Shown piece after piece: positions 1-7,413 of a DNA stretch of 64,000 nt (positions are counted from its first letter, which is position 1; each line of letters starts with the position of its first letter). Made by a program: the position numbers and the translations under genes. This DNA is from DASUPK01 sp963744105. Lineage in GTDB: Bacteria; Actinomycetota; Thermoleophilia; Solirubrobacterales; 70-9. The notes below the pieces were generated by a model, which did no database searches, was not told where the DNA came from, and saw only the letters and a program-made list of their open reading frames with translations. Location of the stretch: the NCBI GenBank assembly GCA_963744105.1, contig CAVUSJ010000004.1, positions 496,001 to 560,000 of the forward strand, read 5' to 3'.

Positions 1-579
1 ACCACCACCGCGTCGACCTCGACCGGGACGACCACCACCGCCGCACAGCCGAAGACCCCCGATCAGGCCGCCCACGACGCGCGAGAGGGCCTCGCCGACC
101 ATCTCAACAAGCACACGACCGTTCTGATCGTCGGAGGCCTGATCTCGACCATCGGCGTTCTCGCTTTTGTCTTCGGGATGGTCTACACGAACCTCTGGTC
201 GATGCGACTCGGGCTCCTCAGCCGCCTCTGGGGAGGGGTCGGCATGGCGTTCGGCCTCTTCCTGGTGATCCCGCTGCTGCCGCCGATTCCCGGACTCGTC
301 CTGTGGTTTGCGGTCACCGGCCTGATGCTGAACGGGTTGTGGCCGAGGCCGCTGCCCCCGGCCTGGGCCGCGGGCGAGGCGATTCCCTGGCAACGGCCTG
401 GCGACGATCTCGGGCCGCCGCCGGCCGAGGGCGGGCCGGGCGGCACGGTCGAGGGGAGCGGGCGCGAGGTCTCGGAGCCGCCACTTCCCGACCAGGGCGA
501 CGGCAATGGCCAGCCTCCCGAGCCTCCCTACGGCGAGACGCAGGGACAGCGGCGCAAGAAGCGCAAGCGCCGCGGCTAG
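1..579 (+). CDS. Membrane protein, 5'-truncated by the window edge
   Basis: The reading frame is open from the first base, so the start lies upstream; an internal ATG at 178 is probably not the start. The visible 192 residues begin with a Thr/Ser/Ala-rich linker, followed by a hydrophobic span (T-V-L-I-V-G-G-L-I-S-T-I-G-V-L) and two more spans around I-P-L-L-P-P-I-P-G-L-V-L-W-F. The C-terminal third is Pro/Gly-rich and acidic, then ends in a very basic stretch (R-R-K-K-R-K-R-R-G), typical of a cytoplasmic tail. I do not recognise a named family. The downstream VOC gene is convergent and overlaps its stop by 4 bp. Confidence 0.6.
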   Translation, partial: TTTASTSTGTTTTAAQPKTPDQAAHDAREGLADHLNKHTTVLIVGGLISTIGVLAFVFGMVYTNLWSMRLGLLSRLWGGVGMAFGLFLVIPLLPPIPGLVLWFAVTGLMLNGLWPRPLPPAWAAGEAIPWQRPGDDLGPPPAEGGPGGTVEGSGREVSEPPLPDQGDGNGQPPEPPYGETQGQRRKKRKRRG

Positions 580-935
580 GTTCTCGGCTCGGGCGGGAAG
601 GCCATCAGCTCGACGCGGTGCCCGCCCGGGGCGACCGCGAAGGCGCGGTTCGCGCCCCAGAGCTGACGGGTGTCCTCGACCTGGAAGCCCGCGTCGCGCA
701 GGCGCTGCTTCGCCTCACCGTGATCGGAGGCGACCACCGCGGCGTGGCCGAGGACGGGGGCGGTATGGGCCTCGGTGAGGATGAGGTGAATCTGCGTCCC
801 GTCGCGCTCGAGCCAGCGGACCGAGTCACCGAGGACGTCGGCTGCCGGAACCTCCTCGAAGCCGAGCAGGCTCCAGAACTCGACCGAGCGGTCGGCCTCG
901 TCCGGCGGGACCTCCAGCGAGACGTGGTGGAGCAC
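576..935 (-). CDS. VOC (glyoxalase/bleomycin-resistance fold) family protein
   Basis: 119 residues, the usual size of a single-domain VOC protein, which folds as two beta-alpha-beta-beta-beta modules around a metal site. The first module starts with M-L-H-H-V-S-L-E-V and contains S-V-E-F-W-S-L-L-G-F-E-E; the second carries G-H-A-A-V-V-A-S-D and ends G-G-H-R-V-E-L-M-A-F. Metal-ligand candidates are the early His (H-H-V) and the late Glu (V-E-L-M). The substrate cannot be assigned; members include glyoxalase I, extradiol dioxygenases and drug-binding proteins. It lies 2 bp downstream of the cupredoxin gene on the same strand and may be co-transcribed. Confidence 0.8.
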   Translation of the reverse strand: MLHHVSLEVPPDEADRSVEFWSLLGFEEVPAADVLGDSVRWLERDGTQIHLILTEAHTAPVLGHAAVVASDHGEAKQRLRDAGFQVEDTRQLWGANRAFAVAPGGHRVELMAFPPEPRT

Positions 936-937
936 GC

Positions 938-1732
938 CTAGAAGATTGACAGCCAGCGGCGGCGCAAATCGTGCGCTCGCCGGACCAGCAGACCGGAGGC
1001 CAGCAGGCCCGCCCCGACCAGGGCCAGCGCCCCGACAGCCAGGCCGGTCATGGGCAGCGTCGTCGAGGTGCCCGCGGCGTTCGGTGAGGCGACCGCCGAG
1101 GACTCCGAGGTTCCCGAGCTGCTCGAACTCGCGCCGCCACCGCCGCCGCCACCGCTCGCGCTCAGCACCCGGACGGTCCCCTTCATGTTCGGGTGGATCG
1201 TGCAGATGTAGCTGAAGGTGCCGGGCGAGTTGAAGGTGTGGGAGGCGCTGCCGCCCGAGTTGACGGTGCCCGTGTCGAAGCTGCCGTCGTTGGCGGTCGC
1301 GGTGTGCGGCGCCTGTCCCGAGTTGTGCCAGGTGACGGTGTCGCCGACGGAGATCGTCACAGACGCCGAGGAGAAGAAGTAGTCGCCCATCGTGACGCTG
1401 GCGGATGCGGCTTTGCGCGCCTTGGCGCCTCCGCCGGGGCTCGAGACCGTGACGTCCGGGGCCGCGGGCGTGGACGCCGCCGGGACCGAAGCGCCGCCGC
1501 TGCCCGAATCAGAGGGCTTCTGCTTACCCGTTCCCGGATCGGCCGGCGTGGTGCTCGGGTCGGTGGGAGGCACGACCGGATCCGGCGCCGTCGCCGTCGT
1601 GGTCGTGGTGTCCGTGGGCGTGCCTGTGTCCTGCGCGGCTGAGATGGCGGGCACGGCGCAGACGGATACCAGGACGAGCATCCCGCTCGCCAGGGCTCTC
1701 GCTCCCTTCACCCTCTGAATCCTACGGTCCAT
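938..1732 (-). CDS. Secreted cupredoxin (plastocyanin-like) with LPXTG-like C-terminal anchor
   Basis: 264 residues. An N-terminal signal peptide (A-L-A-S-G-M-L-V-L-V-S-V-C-A-V-P-A) is followed by a Thr/Pro-rich spacer (about 35-110). A type-1 copper domain (about 115-190) has a His in A-P-H-T-A and the closing motif C-T-I-H-P-N-M, giving the His, Cys, His and Met ligands of amicyanin/plastocyanin-like proteins. A Ser/Gly linker then leads to L-P-M-T-G, a hydrophobic span and an Arg-rich tail, the layout of a sortase substrate. The protein is probably an extracellular electron carrier tethered to the wall or membrane. No sortase is visible in the window. Confidence 0.8.
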   Translation of the reverse strand: MDRRIQRVKGARALASGMLVLVSVCAVPAISAAQDTGTPTDTTTTTATAPDPVVPPTDPSTTPADPGTGKQKPSDSGSGGASVPAASTPAAPDVTVSSPGGGAKARKAASASVTMGDYFFSSASVTISVGDTVTWHNSGQAPHTATANDGSFDTGTVNSGGSASHTFNSPGTFSYICTIHPNMKGTVRVLSASGGGGGGGASSSSSGTSESSAVASPNAAGTSTTLPMTGLAVGALALVGAGLLASGLLVRRAHDLRRRWLSIF

Positions 1733-1773
1733 TGACTCGTAGTCAACTACGAAGTCTCGGGTCTTCTGGATTG

Positions 1774-3411
1774 CTACCCGAGCGCGCTGACGCCCGGCGG
1801 AGCGTCCGAAGGCTCCGGCTCCTGCTCAGCGGCGACCCTCTTCCGGTGGGTGCGGATCTCGCTCATGATCCGCTCGAGCCTGGGCTCGGTGGAGGAGTCG
1901 ACGTGCGTCATCGCCGCGGCGATCGCGGGATGCACCGAGGCGATGCGCTCGTGCATCGCCTGGGCCACGGCGCGGTAGGTCGGGTGCCCCTCGCGGCCGG
2001 AGCGCAGCTCGATCAGGTGCATCGCCTCGCGGGCGTTGAGGTCGAGCAGGTAGCGGATTCGGTAGCCGAGGCAGAGGGCGTAGGGCGCGGCGTCCCGCAG
2101 GCCAGCCGCCGCCAGCCGCTCGTACTCGCCGCGCGAGATCTCCAGGGCACGCTCGTACTCGGGGCCGGCACCGGCCTCACGCACGTCGTCCGGGATGCCG
2201 GCGCCCAGGTCCGGGCTGAGCGCCTGCCACTGGCAGGTCAGCATCCGATGGCGCTGGAGGTCCCGGAAGCCGCCGTAGTCGGAGACGATCTCGAAGCGGT
2301 AGCGGACCGCCTCCCAGCCGCGCCCGGGGCGATGCCGGCGGTTCGGCCGCTCCCCAACGAGGTCGGCGATGATCTCCGCCTGCTCGTCGGGGGGAAGGGT
2401 GCGAACACGGTCGAGGATGGCGCGCTCGGAGGCGGCCGACGACTCGAACAGCGAGGCGGCGATCAGGTCGTCCTCGGAGCCCTCGACGTCGATCAGCTCG
2501 ACCGAGGGCGCGTCGGAGCCCTCGGGGCGATCGAGGCCCATGCGCGCCACCCAGCGCTCCGCCGCGTCGCGGCGGCGCTCGAGGTAGGTGACCCACTCTC
2601 CGCCGCGGTCCGGCCGCTCGACGCGCGCCACGAAGCTCGGCATCACCTTCTTGAGCTCCTCGAGGATCATCGTGGCGAAGTGACGGGCCTCAGGCAGGGG
2701 GGAGGCGAGCATCCGGAGGAGGAGCTGCTCATAGGCCTGGCCCGAGGCGAAGATGCCGACGTGGCTCAGCGTCGAGGCGGGCAACAGCCCTCGCAGGAGG
2801 TCGAGCGCCTTCGCCTTGATCGACCGCTCCCAGGCGGCCTGGGGCTCGTCGCCGCGCGGCCAGCGTTCGGCCGCCCACTCCCTCACCTCGGTGAGCGACC
2901 GTGAGTAGATCGCGAAGATCTCGTCCATCGCGGCGGCGTAGTCGGGTCCGAGCTCGTCGTCGCGATAGAAGCGATAGCCACCGCCGGATGACTCCGGGAG
3001 CGGCTGGTCATAGGGGATGTAGCGGGTCGACTGCTCGAGGTAGGCCGCGAGCCGGCCGCGCTGGAGCACCTTGGTCAGGATGTTCGAGACCCACTCGCAG
3101 GCGACGTGCGCTCCCCCCACCTGCGCGATCGAGTCGTCGCCGTAGCCCATGAACACCCGCTCGTAGAGCCCGGCGGCGCGATCGCCCTCCTCGCCCTCGA
3201 ACGGACGGCCACCCTCGGGAACGTCGGCGGCGAACTCCTCGAGGTAGAGGCGGCGGAGCGTGCCCGCGTAGCGGGAGTAGCGGGCGAAGAGCGCTCCCTT
3301 GATCGTCTCGGGGAGGTTGACGAGCGCGAAGACGGGTCGGTCGAGGTTGGTGAAATGGGGGGAGAGGAGCCTCCGTTCCTCATCCGTGAATTCCTCGACG
3401 GGGTAGCGCAC
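1774..3411 (-). CDS. Double-domain FAD-dependent thymidylate synthase (ThyX)-like protein
   Basis: 545 residues, about twice the length of classical ThyX (220-250), which methylates dUMP using FAD, NADPH and methylene-tetrahydrofolate. The classical motif R-H-R-x7-S-x-R-Y is split: the N-terminal half has R-G-R-L-A-A-Y-L-E-Q-S-T-R-Y (about 118-131), while the C-terminal half has R-H-R-M-L-T (387-392) without the E-x-S-x-R-Y part. Long ThyX-like proteins of this kind occur in Actinobacteria and Chloroflexi. Whether it supplies dTMP or has diverged cannot be decided here. The start is GTG. It follows the AEC permease by 18 bp on the same strand. Confidence 0.75.
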   Translation of the reverse strand: MRYPVEEFTDEERRLLSPHFTNLDRPVFALVNLPETIKGALFARYSRYAGTLRRLYLEEFAADVPEGGRPFEGEEGDRAAGLYERVFMGYGDDSIAQVGGAHVACEWVSNILTKVLQRGRLAAYLEQSTRYIPYDQPLPESSGGGYRFYRDDELGPDYAAAMDEIFAIYSRSLTEVREWAAERWPRGDEPQAAWERSIKAKALDLLRGLLPASTLSHVGIFASGQAYEQLLLRMLASPLPEARHFATMILEELKKVMPSFVARVERPDRGGEWVTYLERRRDAAERWVARMGLDRPEGSDAPSVELIDVEGSEDDLIAASLFESSAASERAILDRVRTLPPDEQAEIIADLVGERPNRRHRPGRGWEAVRYRFEIVSDYGGFRDLQRHRMLTCQWQALSPDLGAGIPDDVREAGAGPEYERALEISRGEYERLAAAGLRDAAPYALCLGYRIRYLLDLNAREAMHLIELRSGREGHPTYRAVAQAMHERIASVHPAIAAAMTHVDSSTEPRLERIMSEIRTHRKRVAAEQEPEPSDAPPGVSALG

Positions 3412-3429
3412 GGATGGGCCAGCGTAGCT

Positions 3430-4359
3430 TCATCCCCAGATCGATTGGGCCGCCAAAGCCGCAACTACCGCGATCGCCGTCGTCCAAGCCACCGCCTGAG
3501 CCGCGAGCTTGGTGTCCAGGCCGTAGACGTGGGACACGAGCAGGGTGTTGACCCCGCACGGCATCGCGGCCAGCAGCAGGTACGGGCCGGGCAGGTCGAT
3601 GAAGGGCAGCGAGAGGAGAAGCAGCAGCCCTGGGGCGACGATCAGCCGGAGCAGGGTCACCGCGCCGACCGGTGGGTCGAGCGGCGAGCCCAGCCGCATC
3701 CTCTGCTCCTCGACCTCCTCCGCGAGCACTGCTCCGACCGCGAAGAACCCGATCGGAAGCAGGGCGATCACGACTCCGCGTGAGATGTCGACGAGCGTAT
3801 TCGGCGCCCACGAGTCCGGCGCGAGCAGGGCCAGGATCGCGGCGTAGAGCGGGGGGTTTCGCGTGAAGAACGCGATCACGCGATCTCTCGTCCCCTCGCC
3901 GGCCCTGGTGCCGAAGGCGGCCCCGACGCCGAAGCCGAGGAGCAGCAGGCTCGGGACCGAGACGACCACGTCGTAGACGACGGCCTGCCCCAGGGCGTGG
4001 AAGCCGAGCAGCGAGGCGCAGAGCGGATAGCCCAGGTACCCGGTGTTGGGGGCAAGGGTGCCCACGATCAGCGAGCCCGCCGACGGGCGCTCCAGGCGAA
4101 GCACCCGGAGGCTGACCACCCAGGCGAGTCCGGCGGCCATCAGGATCGCCACCCAGCCGATCAGCAGGCCGCCGGCGACGTCGGCGTTCAGGTGAGCCCG
4201 GTCGAGGTTGAAGAAGACGACGAAGGGGACCAGCGTGTAGAGCGAGATCACCAGCAGGCGCCGCGCCCAGCCGACCGCCCGGGCGGGCCAGCGGCGCTCC
4301 GCCGCGACCCCGGCCGAGCCGGAGATGGCGATGGCGGCGATGGTGAGGAGGACGCCCAT
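3430..4359 (-). CDS. AEC-family transporter (auxin efflux carrier-like permease)
   Basis: 309 residues with about ten predicted membrane spans arranged as two five-helix halves, as in AEC permeases. Characteristic stretches are Y-T-L-V-P-F-V-V-F-F-N-L in the first half and G-T-L-A-P-N-T-G-Y-L-G-Y-P-L, the conserved N-x-G-x-x-G-x-P region. The second half has A-A-M-P-C-G-V-N-T-L-L, the matching crossover. Bacterial relatives export or import small carboxylates such as malate or malonate; the substrate here is unknown. The gene begins 24 bp after nuoN on the same strand, so it may be read through from the nuo operon. Confidence 0.8.
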   Translation of the reverse strand: MGVLLTIAAIAISGSAGVAAERRWPARAVGWARRLLVISLYTLVPFVVFFNLDRAHLNADVAGGLLIGWVAILMAAGLAWVVSLRVLRLERPSAGSLIVGTLAPNTGYLGYPLCASLLGFHALGQAVVYDVVVSVPSLLLLGFGVGAAFGTRAGEGTRDRVIAFFTRNPPLYAAILALLAPDSWAPNTLVDISRGVVIALLPIGFFAVGAVLAEEVEEQRMRLGSPLDPPVGAVTLLRLIVAPGLLLLLSLPFIDLPGPYLLLAAMPCGVNTLLVSHVYGLDTKLAAQAVAWTTAIAVVAALAAQSIWG

Positions 4360-4383
4360 CGGGCGCCATCCTCGCGGTTGGGA

Positions 4384-5895
4384 CTAGATCGTCGTCGCGA
4401 GGGACGAGGCGGCGTGCGAGGCCCAGTCGATCAGCGGCGAGGGGGCGACGCCGAAGGCGACGGTGGCCGCGGCGCAGACGAGCGCCGAGCCGAAGACGAG
4501 GATGCAGCGACCCGTCCCCTTGCGTGGAGCAGCATCGGCCTCAGGCGACGCTCCGGCGATCGCCGGCATCGCCTCGGTGCTGGGGCCCGGCCGCATCCAC
4601 ATCGCCGCCACCACCCGCAGGTAGTAGACGAGGGAGACCATCGAGCCGACGACGATCACGACGCCGAGCCAGGTGTAGTCGCCGTCGACGGTGGCCTCGA
4701 TCAGGAAGAGCTTGCCCATGAACCCCGAGGTGCCCGGGATTCCCGCGAGCGCGAGCATCCCGATGGTGAGCGGCCAGGCCAGCAGCGGCCGGGAGCGGCC
4801 GAGGCCCGCGACGGACTCGATGTCGTCGCCGCGCTCGGTCTCCCGCTCGCGGCCGACGATGACGGCGAAGACCGCCAGGTTCATCAGCAGGTACGCCGCG
4901 AGGTAGAAGACGAGGGCCTTCAGGCCGATCTCGGTGGCGACGACGACGCCGGCGAGCATGTAGCCGGCCTGGGCGATCCCGGAGTACCCCATCAGCCGCT
5001 TCAGGGAGTCCTGACCGAGCGCGCCGATGTTGCCGACCGCGATCGAGATCACGGCGATCGCGGCGAGCGCCGGCTTCCAGTCATGGGCGATCGGGCCGAG
5101 GGCGACCTCGAAGAGGCGAGCGAGCGCGATGAAGGCGGCGGCCTTGGTCGCGACGGCCATGAAGGCGGTGACCGGGGTGGGGGCGCCCTGGTAGACGTCC
5201 GGCGTCCACTGGTGGAAGGGCGCCAGCGACGTCTTGAAGGCGAGCCCGGTGAGCACCATCGCCGTGCCGATCAGGACGAGCGTGTCGTTGCCGTTGCCAC
5301 CGGGGCCGAGGGCGTGGGCGATCCCGGAGAAGTCGGTCGATCCAGAGGCGCCGTAGAGAAGGGCGAAGCCGTAGAGGACGGTCGCCGAGCCGATCGAGCC
5401 GATCACCAGGTACTTGAGTCCCGACTCGAGCGACTCCTCCCGTCGCCGCGCCGAGGCGCAGAGCACGTAGAGCGGGATCGACAGCAGCTCGAGCGCGACG
5501 AAGAACGAGACGAGGTTCTGGGCCTGGGCGATCAGCGTCATGCCGAGGACCGAGCCGAGCAGCAGCGTGTAGAAGGCCCCGAATCCGGCCTCCTCCGCGG
5601 CGGGCTCGCGCAGCGAGAGGAGGACGACGATCGCGGCGGCGGTGCACGCGATCAACACCCCCGCCAGCCCGAAGGCGTCGAGGCGCAGCGCACCCGAGAC
5701 GAGGTCGGTGTTCGAGCCCCACTGCCAGATCGAGAGGCCCGCGGTGGCCGCCAGGACCGCGATCGTCAGCGCGGCGTTCACCCATCGCGACCGCACGAAG
5801 AGGCCGGCGATCAGGACGATGCAGAGCCCGGCGGTCAGGGCGATCACGGGCGAGAGGCCGGCGTAGTCGATGTGTGGGGCGTTGAAGTTGTTCAT
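4384..5895 (-). CDS. nuoN: NADH-quinone oxidoreductase subunit N
   Basis: 503 residues, 13-14 membrane spans. This is one of the three antiporter-like proton-pumping subunits of complex I. The conserved core is present: F-V-A-L-E-L-L-S-I-P-L-Y-V-L (the TM5 glutamate), G-L-A-F-K-T-S-L-A-P-F-H-Q-W-T-P-D-V-Y-Q-G-A-P-T-P-V (Lys of TM7 and the broken helix), and K-R-L-M-G-Y-S-G-I-A-Q-A-G-Y. It is the last gene of the nuo operon. Its ATG overlaps the nuoM stop by 4 bp, implying translational coupling. Confidence 0.97.
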   Translation of the reverse strand: MNNFNAPHIDYAGLSPVIALTAGLCIVLIAGLFVRSRWVNAALTIAVLAATAGLSIWQWGSNTDLVSGALRLDAFGLAGVLIACTAAAIVVLLSLREPAAEEAGFGAFYTLLLGSVLGMTLIAQAQNLVSFFVALELLSIPLYVLCASARRREESLESGLKYLVIGSIGSATVLYGFALLYGASGSTDFSGIAHALGPGGNGNDTLVLIGTAMVLTGLAFKTSLAPFHQWTPDVYQGAPTPVTAFMAVATKAAAFIALARLFEVALGPIAHDWKPALAAIAVISIAVGNIGALGQDSLKRLMGYSGIAQAGYMLAGVVVATEIGLKALVFYLAAYLLMNLAVFAVIVGRERETERGDDIESVAGLGRSRPLLAWPLTIGMLALAGIPGTSGFMGKLFLIEATVDGDYTWLGVVIVVGSMVSLVYYLRVVAAMWMRPGPSTEAMPAIAGASPEADAAPRKGTGRCILVFGSALVCAAATVAFGVAPSPLIDWASHAASSLATTI

Positions 5896-7403
5896 CGCTC
5901 GGCTACCTGGGTCGGGGGGGTTCCATGCGCGGAGCTGACCGACGCCGTGGCCGAGTGGTCAGCCCGATGCAGGATCAGGCCCGGATAGAGGGCCAGGGCC
6001 ACGATGCAGACGACCAGGGCGGCGATCACACCGCCGTCGAGGAGCCCGACCTCGCGGCTCTCGATCCCCTCAGGCTTGCGGTTGTGCATCGCGTGCTGGT
6101 ACATGCGGAGCGCGTAGTAGGCGGCCAGCGCGATGCCGATCGCGGCGACGAAGGCGAAGACGATCTTCGTCTGGAAGATGCCGTTGAGGATGTAGAACTC
6201 GCCGACGAAGTTGGAGGAGCCCGGGATGGCCAGCAGGGCCATCGTCGCGACCAGGAAGAGCCCGGCGAGGACCGGCGCCCGCAGCGCGAGGCCGCCCATC
6301 TTGGTGATGTCGTCGGTCCCGGCGCGGGCCACGAGGACGACGGCGATCAGCATCAGCGGCGCGATGACGAGGCCGTGGTTCACCATCTGGAGCACCGCGC
6401 CGTCGGCCCCGTCGGCGCGCAGGCTGAAGATCCCGAGCGTGATGAAGCCGAGCTGCGCGACCGAGGAGTACCCGAGGATCAGGCGCGCGCTCGTCTGAGT
6501 GAACGCCATCACCGAGCCGTAGAGGATCGAGACCACGGCGATGATCAGGATGACCTCCTGAAAGTGCGTGGTCGCCGCCGGGAAGACCGGGAGCACGATC
6601 CGCAGGAAGCCGTAGGCGCCGACCTTCGAGAGCACTCCCGAGAAGAGCGCCAGCGCCGGCAGCGGCGCGACCCGGTAGGCGTCGGGCATCCAGGCGTGCA
6701 GCGGGAAGGCGGGCATCTTCACCAGGAAGGCGGCGGCGAAGAACCAGAAGATCCAGTACTGACTGCCGGTGCCGAGGGGATGGGCGGCGAGGTGCTGGAT
6801 GTTGAAGTCGATCGGGCCGCCGTTCGCGGCCAATATCCCGGCGGCGATCGCGCCGACCAGCATCAGCAGCGAGCCCACCAGCGTGTAGACGATCATCTTG
6901 ATCACGGCAGGCTGCGGGCGGATCGGCCCCTCGTCCTCCTCGGGGCGGCCAGGATGCTCAGTGCCCCAGCTCCCGAACAGGAAATAGAACGGGATCAGCA
7001 TCAGGTCGAAGAAGAGGACGAAGAGGATCAGGTCCTGCGCCAGGAAGGCGCCGAGCGTCGCGGTCTCCGCCAGGCCCAGCATCAGGAACCAGGTCCGCCG
7101 GCGTTCCGGCGGGTTGACCGCCGACCAGATCGTCGAGGCCAGCCAGAGCACCGAGGTGAGCAGGACCAGGAAGATGCTGATCCCGTCCACGCCGAGCTGG
7201 TAGCGAACGCCGAGGGTCGGGATCCAGCTCTCGTCGACCGTGTGCTGCAGACCGAGCGACGGGTTGAAGTTCGCGACCACGTAGATCACCAGCACCAGAC
7301 GGGTGAGCGCGGTGATCAGCGGCGGCAGCGGAACGAGCTTCTGCGGCATCGCGCAGGCCAGCAGACCGGCGGCGAGCGGAGCCCAGAGCAGGATCTGAAT
7401 CAC
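5892..7403 (-). CDS. nuoM: NADH-quinone oxidoreductase subunit M
   Basis: 503 residues, about 14 membrane spans, a second antiporter-like proton-pumping subunit of complex I. Hallmarks are F-F-D-L-M-L-I-P-F-Y-F-L-F-G-S-W-G, with the conserved TM5 acidic position, L-V-K-M-P-A-F-P-L-H-A-W-M-P-D-A-Y (TM7 Lys and broken helix), and L-I-L-G-Y-S-S-V-A-Q-L-G-F. Length is normal for the family. It lies 10 bp after nuoL and overlaps nuoN by 4 bp. Confidence 0.97.
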   Translation of the reverse strand: MIQILLWAPLAAGLLACAMPQKLVPLPPLITALTRLVLVIYVVANFNPSLGLQHTVDESWIPTLGVRYQLGVDGISIFLVLLTSVLWLASTIWSAVNPPERRRTWFLMLGLAETATLGAFLAQDLILFVLFFDLMLIPFYFLFGSWGTEHPGRPEEDEGPIRPQPAVIKMIVYTLVGSLLMLVGAIAAGILAANGGPIDFNIQHLAAHPLGTGSQYWIFWFFAAAFLVKMPAFPLHAWMPDAYRVAPLPALALFSGVLSKVGAYGFLRIVLPVFPAATTHFQEVILIIAVVSILYGSVMAFTQTSARLILGYSSVAQLGFITLGIFSLRADGADGAVLQMVNHGLVIAPLMLIAVVLVARAGTDDITKMGGLALRAPVLAGLFLVATMALLAIPGSSNFVGEFYILNGIFQTKIVFAFVAAIGIALAAYYALRMYQHAMHNRKPEGIESREVGLLDGGVIAALVVCIVALALYPGLILHRADHSATASVSSAHGTPPTQVAER

Positions 7404-7413
7404 GTCGCGCTCC

